From JBBDIO01 sp040880365 (GTDB lineage: Bacteria; Chloroflexota; Anaerolineae; Caldilineales; Caldilineaceae): a stretch of 9,625 nt of DNA. The position numbers were made by a program, and so were the translations under genes. The DNA lies in the NCBI GenBank assembly GCA_040880365.1, contig JBBDIO010000318.1, forward strand, positions 1 to 9,625, in the 5' to 3' direction. Under the pieces are notes generated by a model that did not search any database, had not been told where the DNA came from, and was given only the letters and a program-made list of their open reading frames with translations. This document shows positions 1 through 6,264 of this stretch, in pieces; position 1 is the first letter of the stretch; each line of letters begins with the position of its first letter.

Positions 1-335
1 ATTGCCATAGATGCCACCATCAACTGAATGGTCGCGGGCAGTCGTCTGCCAATTTCCTCGGCAACCGGCACACCGCTGCGCAGACGCACGCCCAGGTTGC
101 CCTGGAGTACCCCGCCGACCCAGCGCGCATAGCGCACAGGCGCGGGTTGGTCCAGCCCATATTGACGGCGCAAGGCCTCTACGTCGATGTCAACCAGCGA
201 CCCCGATGCCTGGTCCATAATCATGGCCGTAACGGCATCGCCGGGCGCCAGCTCGGTGAAGGAAAACGTGATAATTGTGATGCCGATCAGAACCGGAATG
301 GCCTGAAAAATGCGGCGTAAAATATAGCGATTCAT
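1..335 (-). CDS. ABC transporter permease, DppB/OppB type (5' part only)
   Basis: This is the first 111 codons of a membrane subunit of a peptide/oligosaccharide ABC importer; the rest lies beyond the left edge. Translation starts MNRYILRRIFQAIPVLIGI. A positively charged N-terminus leads into a hydrophobic segment at about residues 9-29, followed by ELAPGDA (residues 28-34), the usual 'L-x-PGD' after the first helix of DppB-type permeases. The segment YGLDQPAPVRYARW (59-72) and the following GNLG (79-82) are also typical of this family and precede the main transport domain. The start is the ATG at 335-333; no good ribosome binding site precedes it, so it may depend on upstream translation. 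It follows the solute-binding protein gene on the same strand after 272 bp, the common order in such operons. The second permease and the ATPases would be expected further left. Family call is firm; substrate is unknown. Confidence 0.9.
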   Translation of the reverse strand, partial: MNRYILRRIFQAIPVLIGITIITFSFTELAPGDAVTAMIMDQASGSLVDIDVEALRRQYGLDQPAPVRYARWVGGVLQGNLGVRLRSGVPVAEEIGRRLPATIQLMVASMA

Positions 336-430
336 TAATTTTGTTGGTAGTGCCAGTAGTATTTGCGGCGGATAAGCTTGTTTACGGGTACAGCCACTTC
401 GGAGGTAGCAACTGCAAAATGCAGTAATTC

Positions 431-469
431 ATACCGGAAATTTGAACCCGGATACGCATACCGGAAATT
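431..469. repeat. Direct repeat ATACCGGAAATT, two copies
   Basis: The 12-mer ATACCGGAAATT occurs at 431-442 and again at 458-469. The second copy forms part of the left arm of the long hairpin at 456-535, so the repeat and the hairpin probably belong to the same element. Related CCGG-centred sequence also occurs in the right arm (GCCGGT at 525-530). Confidence 0.6.
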
Positions 470-535
470 GGTAACTGGTAATTGGCGATCCCTATTTCAG
501 AGACCAATTACCAGTTACGCAATTGCCGGTTATGC
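456..535. repeat. Long imperfect hairpin with heptamer-like repeats
   Basis: The inner stem is perfect over 15 bp: GTAACTGGTAATTGG at 471-485 pairs with CCAATTACCAGTTAC at 504-518, leaving an 18-nt loop. An outer stem (456-470 with 519-535) continues for about 14 more pairs with one mismatch and two single-base bulges, giving arms of about 30 nt. The left arm reads as degenerate 7-mers (GAAATTG, GTAACTG, GTAATTG). In the minus-strand transcript this structure sits about 70 nt after the binding-protein stop codon and before the permease. It could protect the upstream mRNA from 3' decay or attenuate transcription, as stem-loops do after some binding-protein genes. It could equally be a dispersed repeat. 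The structure is read directly; its role is inference. Confidence 0.85.
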
Positions 536-607
536 ACTGCCGAATAACCACATTTCGTCTAACTGATAGCGTCTTACTGCAAAAGCATCAACCGGGGTGT
601 TCGCCGG

Positions 608-2365
608 CTAGTTGTTCGCCAGCCACCAGGTATGGGTGTCGCGCTGGGGCCATGTAATATTGGACCACTGGCGGAACTGATAGTTACACACATTCTCATT
701 CACCGCATGGCGGCGATCCTGCTGGAACATGGTCATGTGCAGCACTTCTTCGATAGAAATTCGGCTGATGGTATGCCACATTTCCTGACGAGTTGCTTCA
801 TCGGCTTCGACCATTGCTGCCGACGCCAGTTCATCCACTTCGGCATTGCAATAGGCCGAAGCATTCAGCCCTGCCGGCGGGACATTGGCGCAGGAATAGC
901 GCAGATATTCGAAGGGCACCGAAATCCCACAACAACCGTAGGCCAGGTCATAGTCCGGCTCCTGATAGACACGCGAACCCCAGGTAGCCGCATCCATGTG
1001 TTCCACATTCACATTCAGACCCACCTCGGCCCAATACTGCTGCATGGCCGCGGTCACATTGCGATCCAGCTCGGTCTGGTAATAGGTGATGAAATTGAGT
1101 TCCTGGTCAAAATCCCAGCCCGCTTCTTCCAGCAATTGCACAGCCAGTTCGGGATCATATTCGAAATTGGCGACGTCCGGTGCAATCCAGGTGTTGTTGG
1201 GATCAATATTGGCATAATCATAGGGCAAGGCTTGGCCCTCACCAAAGACACCCAGGGTAATGGCTTCGCGATCCACTGCGTGTACCAGCGCCTGCAAAAC
1301 GCGCTTGTCGGGGAAGTTATTGTGGTTCGGCCAGATCGACATGGCACCGGGCAGCGGCGCGCCCACCACGATCAGGTTTTCGTCGCCTTCGGCGCGTTCC
1401 CGATCCAGACCGTTGACCATATCACCGACCTGAATTTCGTTGGTCTCCAGACCCGGGAACCACGACGCAACCGAGGTCAGGCCGATGCGGAAAATCAGGC
1501 GATCCAGCAGCGCCCGGCCCTTGTAATATTCTTCGTGGGCTTCCAGGATGTAATACTGATCCGGCTCATATTCCACCATCTTGAACGGTCCCGATCCGAC
1601 AATGTCCTCACGCACCAGCGAGGATTCGGCAATTTCGGCAACCGTCATGCCCTCATAAGGATGCGCCGGGAAGAGATTCAGCCCGCCCATGCCATAGAGG
1701 AAATCGGCACGCGGCTCGGTCAGGGTCACCGCCACGGTATAGTCATCCACCGCGACCACGCCCGACAGCGTATCCGACTCGCCCGCGGCCTGCTCGGCAT
1801 AGCCGGCAATTGCGCTCATGGGCAATACCGTGCGCGCCGTCGCCCCAGAATCGGGATGCGACACCAGGTTAAAGGTCCAGACCACATCTTCGGCGGTCAA
1901 CATTTCGCCATCGTGCCAGACTACATCATCGCGCAGCTGGAACGTATAGGTCAGACCATCCTCGGAAATCTCCCAGGCGGTTGCCACATCGGGCACGATG
2001 GTTTCGGCATCTTCGATGCTCAGGCCGACCAACTGGCTGAACACAAAGAATTCGGTCGTGCCACCGCGCGCCAACCAGGTGCGCCCTTGCAAAGCCAAAT
2101 CGGCCCACGCCAGGGTGAGCGTGCCCCCGGCAACCGGTTCGCCTTCACATTGGTTGATCCACGGTCGGTCGGCAGTCGCGCCAATCAACACAACGCCGGA
2201 ATCGGTCGCTTCGCCTGAGTCGGTCTCAGCAGCATCCGTTTCAGCAGCTTCAGACCCGCTTTCGGCAGCAGGGGCCGCAGGTGCAGCAGGCTGTGCGCAA
2301 GCGCCAATAATCAGGCTCACGACCAGCATCAGCGATGCAAGCACAATACGTTTGTGTAGCAGCAT
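608..2365 (-). CDS. ABC transporter solute-binding lipoprotein, SBP family 5 (oligopeptide/oligosaccharide type)
   Basis: This is the extracytoplasmic receptor of an ABC importer, 585 residues. The ATG at 2365 is chosen because it opens a clear lipoprotein signal: MLLHKR, a hydrophobic stretch to about residue 20, then the lipobox IGAC with Cys23 as the lipidated residue. The reading frame stays open 48 codons further upstream, but that part would bury the signal. A GAGAGGA element lies 11 nt upstream. Residues 24-57 are an Ala/Pro/Glu/Asp/Ser-rich linker. The SBP_bac_5 fold follows: GGTLTLAW (80-87), the family block DGLTYTFQLRDDVVWHDGE (136-154) with TAEDVVWTF, GSGPFKMVEYEP (257-268), and a domain-2 segment with VLQALVHAVDREAI (356-369) and AVQLLEEAGWD (408-418). 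Family-5 proteins bind peptides, oligosaccharides, nickel or opines. The neighbouring oxidoreductases favour a sugar-like ligand, but this is inference. The protein has seven cysteines including C478-C479, which is rather many for the family. Confidence 0.93.
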   Translation of the reverse strand: MLLHKRIVLASLMLVVSLIIGACAQPAAPAAPAAESGSEAAETDAAETDSGEATDSGVVLIGATADRPWINQCEGEPVAGGTLTLAWADLALQGRTWLARGGTTEFFVFSQLVGLSIEDAETIVPDVATAWEISEDGLTYTFQLRDDVVWHDGEMLTAEDVVWTFNLVSHPDSGATARTVLPMSAIAGYAEQAAGESDTLSGVVAVDDYTVAVTLTEPRADFLYGMGGLNLFPAHPYEGMTVAEIAESSLVREDIVGSGPFKMVEYEPDQYYILEAHEEYYKGRALLDRLIFRIGLTSVASWFPGLETNEIQVGDMVNGLDRERAEGDENLIVVGAPLPGAMSIWPNHNNFPDKRVLQALVHAVDREAITLGVFGEGQALPYDYANIDPNNTWIAPDVANFEYDPELAVQLLEEAGWDFDQELNFITYYQTELDRNVTAAMQQYWAEVGLNVNVEHMDAATWGSRVYQEPDYDLAYGCCGISVPFEYLRYSCANVPPAGLNASAYCNAEVDELASAAMVEADEATRQEMWHTISRISIEEVLHMTMFQQDRRHAVNENVCNYQFRQWSNITWPQRDTHTWWLANN

Positions 2366-2376
2366 AAAGTTCTTGG

Positions 2377-2383
2377 TCCTCTC
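2377..2383 (-). promoter_or_regulatory. Candidate ribosome binding site of the solute-binding protein gene
   Basis: On the minus strand the sequence GAGAGGA precedes the ATG at 2365 by 11 nt. The spacing is slightly long, but this is the only purine-rich element near any in-frame start of this gene. It supports the internal ATG over the upstream one at 2509. Confidence 0.5.
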
Positions 2384-2390
2384 GGATTGA

Positions 2391-2428
2391 AAGTATGGAA
2401 AAGTATGGATCGGTTTAAAAATATGGAT
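2391..2428. repeat. 10-bp tandem repeat AAGTATGGA(A/T) plus a degenerate third copy
   Basis: AAGTATGGAA (2391-2400) is followed directly by AAGTATGGAT (2401-2410), and AAATATGGAT follows at 2419-2428. The first two copies are one helical turn apart. They lie 26-63 bp upstream of the solute-binding protein start, where a regulator could bind or a leader could fold. Function is unproven. Confidence 0.6.
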
Positions 2429-2431
2429 TAA

Positions 2432-2454
2432 GCGTTCGCAATTGAATTGAACGC
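2432..2454. repeat. Short inverted repeat GCGTTC...GAACGC
   Basis: Perfect 6-bp arms at 2432-2437 and 2449-2454 flank an 11-bp AT-rich centre. The site lies 67-89 bp upstream of the solute-binding protein start on the minus strand, in a plausible promoter area. It could be an operator for a dimeric regulator, but chance is not excluded. Confidence 0.35.
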
Positions 2455-2600
2455 AGATACAACGCAGGTGAGCAGATGTAGGCAAATCTATAGACCACTG
2501 CCAGTGCACGCAAGCGAGGCGATCCGAGCGGTGTGCACACGCGGCCGAAAGCAGCGATATGCATGCAAAAGCTATTATTGATAGATGTGTTAAGCGGTGT

Positions 2601-2618
2601 CAGTCTCGGATGAGACTG
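2601..2618. repeat. Perfect inverted repeat CAGTCTC-GGAT-GAGACTG
   Basis: Seven-base arms at 2601-2607 and 2612-2618 flank a 4-nt centre. There is no T-tract on either side, so it is not a terminator. Its place in the middle of the divergent region fits an operator for a dimeric regulator, or a small RNA hairpin in the leader of the minus-strand operon. Confidence 0.5.
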
Positions 2619-2777
2619 GTTGATGAGACCCTGGAACGGAGTCGGGATAACGAGATGCCGGCGTGTGATACAGTGGTCGAGCGTGGAAGCTCGCAAATCG
2701 AACTGATTGTTGGAACTGACCTGAGGTTTGACGCATTCTGTACGCCGATGTACGATAGCTTCCTCTACTATACACCG

Positions 2778-2822
2778 GAAACAAATTTCACGTCAAGGTG
2801 AATTTGTTTCACTGAGCGAAAC
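2778..2822. promoter_or_regulatory. Operator-like palindrome cluster with GAAAC/GTTTC half-sites
   Basis: GAAACAAATTTCAC (2778-2791) and GTGAATTTGTTTC (2798-2810) are inverted copies around a 6-nt centre, with a single extra base in the left arm. A third half-site, GAAAC at 2818-2822, makes a second, smaller inverted repeat with GTTTC at 2806-2810. GAAAC/GTTTC half-sites occur in several operators of LacI-type sugar regulators, but no regulator gene is in the window. The site is 177-221 bp upstream of the dehydrogenase gene and could serve both divergent operons. Confidence 0.5.
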
Positions 2823-2961
2823 ACGCGCACCGACACAGGCGCCCAGGTTCCCATCCATGCCTGCCACCCTGGATTAGCGGCCGACAACCGATCCACTACA
2901 CTTTCGACAAGCCACACGGTTCAGTCACACAAGCAAAAAAGGCATCCAACTACTATTACAG

Positions 2962-2981
2962 GATCATACAATCGTATGATC
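2962..2981. promoter_or_regulatory. Perfect 8-bp palindrome GATCATAC-AATC-GTATGATC, probable operator
   Basis: Arms at 2962-2969 and 2974-2981 are exact inverted copies around a 4-nt spacer. The site ends 17 bp before the dehydrogenase start codon, where a bound repressor would block transcription or translation initiation. The TCATAC/GTATGA half-sites recall operators of GntR-type regulators. This family resemblance is a guess from memory. The symmetry itself is certain. Confidence 0.6.
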
Positions 2982-2998
2982 ATAGAAATGAGTCATCC

Positions 2999-4036
2999 AT
3001 GAGTGTGCTGCGCTATGGGATCCTCGGCTCGGGCTTTATGGGGCGCACCCATGCCGAGGCGATCCGTCTGTTAGACAATGCAGAACTGGTGGCCGTGGCC
3101 AGCGGCTCACGCGCCCCCAAACTGGCGGCGGACTATGGCGCAGAGCTATGCGCCGACTACGCCGAATTGATCGCCCGCACCGATATCGATGCCGTGATTA
3201 TTGCCACGCCCCAATATCTCCACGCGCAAGAGGCGATGACGGCTATTGCCAACGACAAACACCTGTTTATCGAAAAGCCTATGACCACCACCGTGGCCGA
3301 CGCCGAACGCATTATCGAAGGCTGCGCCGCCAAAGGTCTCACGCTCTCGGTAGGCTACCAGCAACGCTATCGGGCTGTGCCCAAAGGCGCCCACGATCTC
3401 ATCCGCGCCGGTGAAATTGGTCAGGTACACACCATCCAGTTTAATCAGGCGTTTATGCTTTTTGATGATCCCGGCTTCGGTGGCAATTGGTCGTGGTGGG
3501 CCAATCCGGCCAGCGTCGGGCATATCCTGGCCGGTGGCGTCCATTCCATCGACTTGTGTCGCTGGATGCTGGGCGCAGAGGTCGAATCGGTTTTTGGACA
3601 TAGCCGCACATTCCGCGAGGCGCATGAACCCGAAAACACGACAATGGGCCTGCTCACCTTCACCAACGGCACGGTAATGTCGCTGTGGGCAACCAGTGCG
3701 TGCCCGGCCCCCGCCTTTCCTGGGCAGGTATTCCGGGCCTATATCATGGGCGAAAACGGCATGATTGATATGGACGCCTACGACAAGCTGCAACTGGCAA
3801 ACGACAAAAGCTGGCGTACCATCCTCGAACAACCGCCGGTCAACACCGAACACGCCGATACGGCCTTTCGAATGCCGCGTATGCAAGCCTATGTTGATCA
3901 GTTATCCGATTTTACAAATGCGGTGTTGCGCAAGCAAGAGCCGCCTGTCACCGGCGCCGATGGCCTTGCGGGCGTGGCCGCGGCCCTGGCGCTGCTCACT
4001 GCGTCCAAAACCGGCAAACTCCAATATCTACGCTAA
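2999..4036 (+). CDS. Gfo/Idh/MocA-family NAD(P)-dependent oxidoreductase
   Basis: This is a 345-residue soluble dehydrogenase, a normal length for the family. The N-terminal Rossmann fold shows GILGSGFMG (7-15) with the GxGxxG nucleotide loop at Gly10, Gly12 and Gly15. The hallmark EKP triplet is at 92-94 (HLFIEKPMTTT); its Lys93 is the usual catalytic or cofactor-contact lysine. The C-terminal domain carries GGVHSIDL (179-186), in which His182 and Asp185 match the family's catalytic pair. Members oxidise or reduce sugars, inositols and sugar derivatives with NAD(P). The ATG at 2999 is kept because the Rossmann strand starts almost at once; the Shine-Dalgarno signal is weak. The gene is divergent from the transporter and 125 bp upstream of an aldo/keto reductase on the same strand, suggesting shared carbohydrate metabolism. 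The substrate cannot be read from sequence. Confidence 0.93.
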   Translation: MSVLRYGILGSGFMGRTHAEAIRLLDNAELVAVASGSRAPKLAADYGAELCADYAELIARTDIDAVIIATPQYLHAQEAMTAIANDKHLFIEKPMTTTVADAERIIEGCAAKGLTLSVGYQQRYRAVPKGAHDLIRAGEIGQVHTIQFNQAFMLFDDPGFGGNWSWWANPASVGHILAGGVHSIDLCRWMLGAEVESVFGHSRTFREAHEPENTTMGLLTFTNGTVMSLWATSACPAPAFPGQVFRAYIMGENGMIDMDAYDKLQLANDKSWRTILEQPPVNTEHADTAFRMPRMQAYVDQLSDFTNAVLRKQEPPVTGADGLAGVAAALALLTASKTGKLQYLR

Positions 4037-4049
4037 TCAGGTGGCAGTT

Positions 4050-4093
4050 AATCAGTCTGGGCTGCTAACCAGTCTGGCACGATGCGCAGCCCA
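4050..4093. repeat. Direct repeat and hairpin between the two oxidoreductase genes
   Basis: AATCAGTCTGG (4050-4060) and AACCAGTCTGG (4067-4077) are near-identical copies 17 bp apart. An 8-bp inverted repeat, TGGGCTGC (4058-4065) with GCAGCCCA (4086-4093), encloses a 20-nt loop. No T-tract follows directly, so this looks like an intra-operon hairpin rather than a strong terminator. Confidence 0.5.
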
Positions 4094-4161
4094 ACATGAC
4101 AGACCAAAATTTTATAAAGCAAACCTCACACAGCAAAATTCATGAGGAGTAATCTAGCAAG

Positions 4162-5070
4162 ATGGAATATCGAACATTTGGCTGGACCCCAGACCAGGTC
4201 AGCTCCATCGGACTTGGCTGTGTCACATTTGGCCGCGAAATTGATGAGGCAACATCCTTCACCGTCATGGATCGTGCCCGCGAACACGGCATCAATCTCT
4301 TTGATACCGCAGAAGCCTATGCCGCGGGCGCCTCGGAAAACGTAGTCGGGCGTTGGCTTGCGGCGCGGGGCAACCGCGAAGACATCTTCCTCTGCACCAA
4401 AGTGAACGGCACCCTCACGCGTGAACGCGTGCTCGGCTCTGCTGCCGAAAGTCTGACCCGACTCCAGACCCAGGCCGTCGATCTCTTTCAGGTTCACCGC
4501 TGGGATGCCGAAACGCCCCTGGCAGAGACGCTGGGCGCGCTCAATACGCTGGTAGAAGAAGGCAAAACGCGCTACATCGGCTGTAGCAACTATTCGGCAG
4601 AACAACTGGCTACGGCCCTGGCAATCCAGGAAGAAAACGGCTGGGCCAAATTTGTCTCGGTCCAGCCCAACTACAATCTGGTAGAACGCGGCATCGAGGC
4701 CGATCTGCTGCCGCTCTGTGCCGAAAAGTCGCTGGCAACCATGACCTATAGCCCACTGGGAGCAGGCTTCCTCACCGGCAAATATCGCCAGGATGCCGAG
4801 CTGCCCAAAGGCACGCGCTTCGACATCCTGCCCGGCCACCAGGCAGTCTATTTCAAAGACGCGGGCTGGCGCGTGGTAGAGGGCCTGCGCACCATTTCCG
4901 AATCTGAAGACATCCCCATGCCGCTGCTGGCGCTGGCGTGGGTCATCGGGCAACCCAATGTAACCACCGTGTTGATTGGCGCGCGCAACAACGACCAGAT
5001 CGATCAGGCCTTCACCGCCGAAGCGATGGGCCTATCGCAGGAACTGCGCGCCCGGCTGTCCAACCTCTAG
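4162..5070 (+). CDS. Aldo/keto reductase family oxidoreductase
   Basis: This is a 302-residue cytosolic NADPH-dependent reductase with a (beta/alpha)8 barrel. It opens with MEYRTFGWTPDQVSSIGLG, the family's usual first hairpin and strand. The catalytic tetrad is visible: Asp48 and Tyr53 in FDTAEAY (47-53), Lys80 in CTKVNG and His112 in LFQVHRWD (108-115). Cofactor-side motifs follow: GCSNYS (140-145), QPNYNLVER (168-176), YSPLGAGFLTGKY (196-208) and IGARNNDQ (272-279). The start is supported by GAGGAG at 4144-4149, although the 12-nt spacing is long. It lies 125 bp behind the Gfo/Idh/MocA gene on the same strand and ahead of a strong hairpin at 5099-5138, so the two genes probably form one unit. 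It likely reduces a sugar aldehyde or ketone or oxidises the reverse; the substrate is not determinable here. Confidence 0.94.
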   Translation: MEYRTFGWTPDQVSSIGLGCVTFGREIDEATSFTVMDRAREHGINLFDTAEAYAAGASENVVGRWLAARGNREDIFLCTKVNGTLTRERVLGSAAESLTRLQTQAVDLFQVHRWDAETPLAETLGALNTLVEEGKTRYIGCSNYSAEQLATALAIQEENGWAKFVSVQPNYNLVERGIEADLLPLCAEKSLATMTYSPLGAGFLTGKYRQDAELPKGTRFDILPGHQAVYFKDAGWRVVEGLRTISESEDIPMPLLALAWVIGQPNVTTVLIGARNNDQIDQAFTAEAMGLSQELRARLSNL

Positions 5071-5090
5071 TGCACTAACGACTCGTCATC

Positions 5091-5138
5091 ATAAAAAAAC
5101 ATGGGGCAATCGATGTAGAGTAGCCGATTGCCCCATGT
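5091..5138 (-). terminator. Rho-independent terminator between convergent genes
   Basis: ACATGGGGCAATCG (5099-5112) and CGATTGCCCCATGT (5125-5138) form a perfect 14-bp stem with a 12-nt loop. Seven A's at 5093-5099 on the plus strand become a T-tract directly after the hairpin on the minus strand, so it is a canonical terminator for the DsbA-family gene that ends at 5186. On the plus strand only a weak ACAATTT follows, but the stem is strong and may also stop the aldo/keto reductase transcript. Confidence 0.9.
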
Positions 5139-5185
5139 ACAATTTCCGATTCGCCTTTTACCTGCGCGACGCCATCCCAATGGAA

Positions 5186-5845
5186 CTATTGGGAACGCTT
5201 GATCTCCACCACATAGGGACGATCCGCCACAATCTGCTGATAGTCACCCCAAAATTGCACAGCCTCTGCCGATTCCAGCAAACGCCCCAATTTCAGATAA
5301 GCCGGCGTTGCATCGGCAAATGCAAAAGTGGGCACACCAAAGACCTCTTGCTCCTCGGCGGCGGCATGATCCGTAGCCAGCTGCTGAAGCAGGCTCTGAT
5401 CCTCAATCCCCGCGCGGAACTGGTCCGCATCCAGCCCGACTTCCTGCGCCAGATCGACTAGCGGGGCGAAGCTGGTGAATTCCCGGCGTTCGGCGTGAAT
5501 GGCGCGGGCCAGGGCAATGTGAAAACGGGAAAACGCATCCGGCCCCTGGGCTTTTGCTGCCGCCGACGCCCAGAAAAAGCGCAAACCCCGCGCATAGTTC
5601 TGTTCGCCCCAATCGGCATCCAGCCGCGGCGCATCCCACACTTTCCACCCATCACGCGCCTTGTAATTCACCTGCGCCAGCGAAAAATAACGCCAATTGA
5701 CGTTGGGCGGCGCATCTGCATGTTCGGCCAGCGTATAGAGCCACTCGGTGGCTCGATAGACAAAGGGACAGCTATAGTCAAAGAAGACAGTGACGCTGTT
5801 AACGCCCGCATCTGATTTTCCGTTGGTTTGCTGCTGAGAAGCCAT
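5186..5845 (-). CDS. DsbA-family (thioredoxin-fold) protein, DsbA/FrnE/HCCA-isomerase type
   Basis: This 219-residue protein has the layout of the DsbA/FrnE/2-hydroxychromene-2-carboxylate isomerase superfamily. A first beta strand, VTVFFDYSCPFVYRA (18-32), ends in the active-site position. A helical insertion follows (about 65-165, including FHIALARAIHAE at 108-119). The cis-proline segment FGVPTF is at 169-174, with Pro172. The active site reads Ser-Cys26-Pro-Phe-Val, so the second cysteine of a CxxC redox pair is missing; Cys26 is the only cysteine in the protein. Disulfide oxidase activity by the usual two-cysteine route is therefore unlikely; a glutathione-linked, isomerase-like or monothiol role is more plausible. 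No signal peptide is present, so it should be cytosolic. It converges on the aldo/keto reductase and appears monocistronic. Start ATG at 5845 with a weak GGAAA upstream. Confidence 0.85.
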   Translation of the reverse strand: MASQQQTNGKSDAGVNSVTVFFDYSCPFVYRATEWLYTLAEHADAPPNVNWRYFSLAQVNYKARDGWKVWDAPRLDADWGEQNYARGLRFFWASAAAKAQGPDAFSRFHIALARAIHAERREFTSFAPLVDLAQEVGLDADQFRAGIEDQSLLQQLATDHAAAEEQEVFGVPTFAFADATPAYLKLGRLLESAEAVQFWGDYQQIVADRPYVVEIKRSQ

Positions 5846-5866
5846 AAACTATTTTCCATTCTACGC

Positions 5867-5886
5867 GTGCGCCACGAGAGGCGCAC
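5867..5886. repeat. Perfect inverted repeat GTGCGCC-ACGAGA-GGCGCAC
   Basis: Seven-base GC-rich arms at 5867-5873 and 5880-5886 flank a 6-nt centre, 22 bp upstream of the DsbA-family start codon. It would form a hairpin in that gene's leader, or act as an operator. No T-tract accompanies it. Confidence 0.5.
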
Positions 5887-6228
5887 ATGACAAGCAGGCT
5901 CAAATGCGCCCGACCAATCCGATGTGATTAGCCTATCTCGCAACTGACCACTTGCGCAACTTCGCTCCCGTCTGAATGCACACCCCGGTCCACGCCGCCT
6001 AACACCACACAGCCACATCACCGTATCCACATCCAGCGCGCCGCCCCATCCCGACAGAACCTACTGCAAAACATTCACAGCGCCCCCCACATCACGCAGG
6101 CACGCGGCAGACGCTGTGTCAGCGATTGAACAATTTGCGCGCGCCATTCTTGTGATGGATACTGCAAAACGTTTGTCGCGACATCTGCGCGCCCCCGCCG
6201 AATTCTTTGTCTGTGCCCCGCGCTGCCA

Positions 6229-6264
6229 ACACTGTGGGCTACACTGTGGGCAACACCGTGGGCA
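6229..6264. repeat. Three 12-bp tandem repeats ACACTGTGGGC(A/T)
   Basis: The copies are ACACTGTGGGCT (6229-6240), ACACTGTGGGCA (6241-6252) and ACACCGTGGGCA (6253-6264), only one or two substitutions apart. They lie 34-69 bp upstream of the response regulator start, followed by the palindrome TTTGCGCAAA (6268-6277). An array of directly repeated sites is how OmpR-type regulators often bind, but the 12-bp period differs from the 11-bp period of PHO boxes. It may be an operator or simply a short tandem repeat. Confidence 0.75.

Larger units (their letters stand above)
336..607 (-). other. Intergenic gap between binding protein and permease genes
   Basis: This 272-bp gap lies inside the minus-strand transporter operon. 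It holds no convincing gene. It contains a long imperfect hairpin (456-535), two copies of ATACCGGAAATT (431-442 and 458-469) and a small perfect hairpin ACTGCA-AAA-TGCAGT at 411-425. No T-tract follows the large hairpin on either strand, so a rho-independent terminator is not supported. Confidence 0.6.
2366..2998. other. Divergent intergenic region between transporter and oxidoreductase operons
   Basis: This 633-bp region must hold the promoters for the minus-strand transporter and the plus-strand oxidoreductase genes. Open frames inside it lack plausible start signals and protein-like composition, so I call no gene. It is rich in small symmetries: tandem 10-mers at 2391-2410, GCGTTC/GAACGC arms at 2432-2454, a perfect 7-bp palindrome at 2601-2618, a near-perfect 13-bp inverted repeat at 2778-2810 with an extra GAAAC at 2818-2822, and a perfect 8-bp inverted repeat at 2962-2981. 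I could not fix a convincing -35/-10 pair on either strand. Confidence 0.6.

Noticed and set aside
336..607. Rho-independent terminator at the large hairpin
   Set aside because: The stem is strong, but neither strand has a T-tract after it, so it is listed as a repeat or RNA structure instead.
632..2218. Long plus-strand open frame (528 codons) opposite the solute-binding protein gene
   Set aside because: It is the antisense shadow of a strongly supported family-5 binding protein. Its His/Ile/Gly-rich translation shows no domain.
2415..2801. Three overlapping 60-90 codon frames in the divergent intergenic region
   Set aside because: No ribosome binding site, no hydrophobic or domain pattern and no coding-like composition. 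They overlap operator-like palindromes.
2366..2998. tRNA, small RNA or riboswitch in the long divergent region
   Set aside because: No cloverleaf, no CCA end and no recognised riboswitch core. Only short palindromes are visible.
2988..3002. Four-codon leader frame (ATG AGT CAT CCA TGA) overlapping the dehydrogenase start
   Set aside because: It gives an ATGA-type overlap that could allow coupling, but it is so short that it is expected by chance and lacks a ribosome binding site.
4126..4953. 275-codon minus-strand frame opposite the aldo/keto reductase
   Set aside because: It is the mirror of a gene with all four catalytic residues and has no recognisable motif or start signal of its own.
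408..6171. Recurrent ACTGCAAAA near 411, 575, 6063 and 6161
   Set aside because: Four copies of a 9-mer in intergenic DNA are suggestive, but spacing, orientation and flanks share nothing further.
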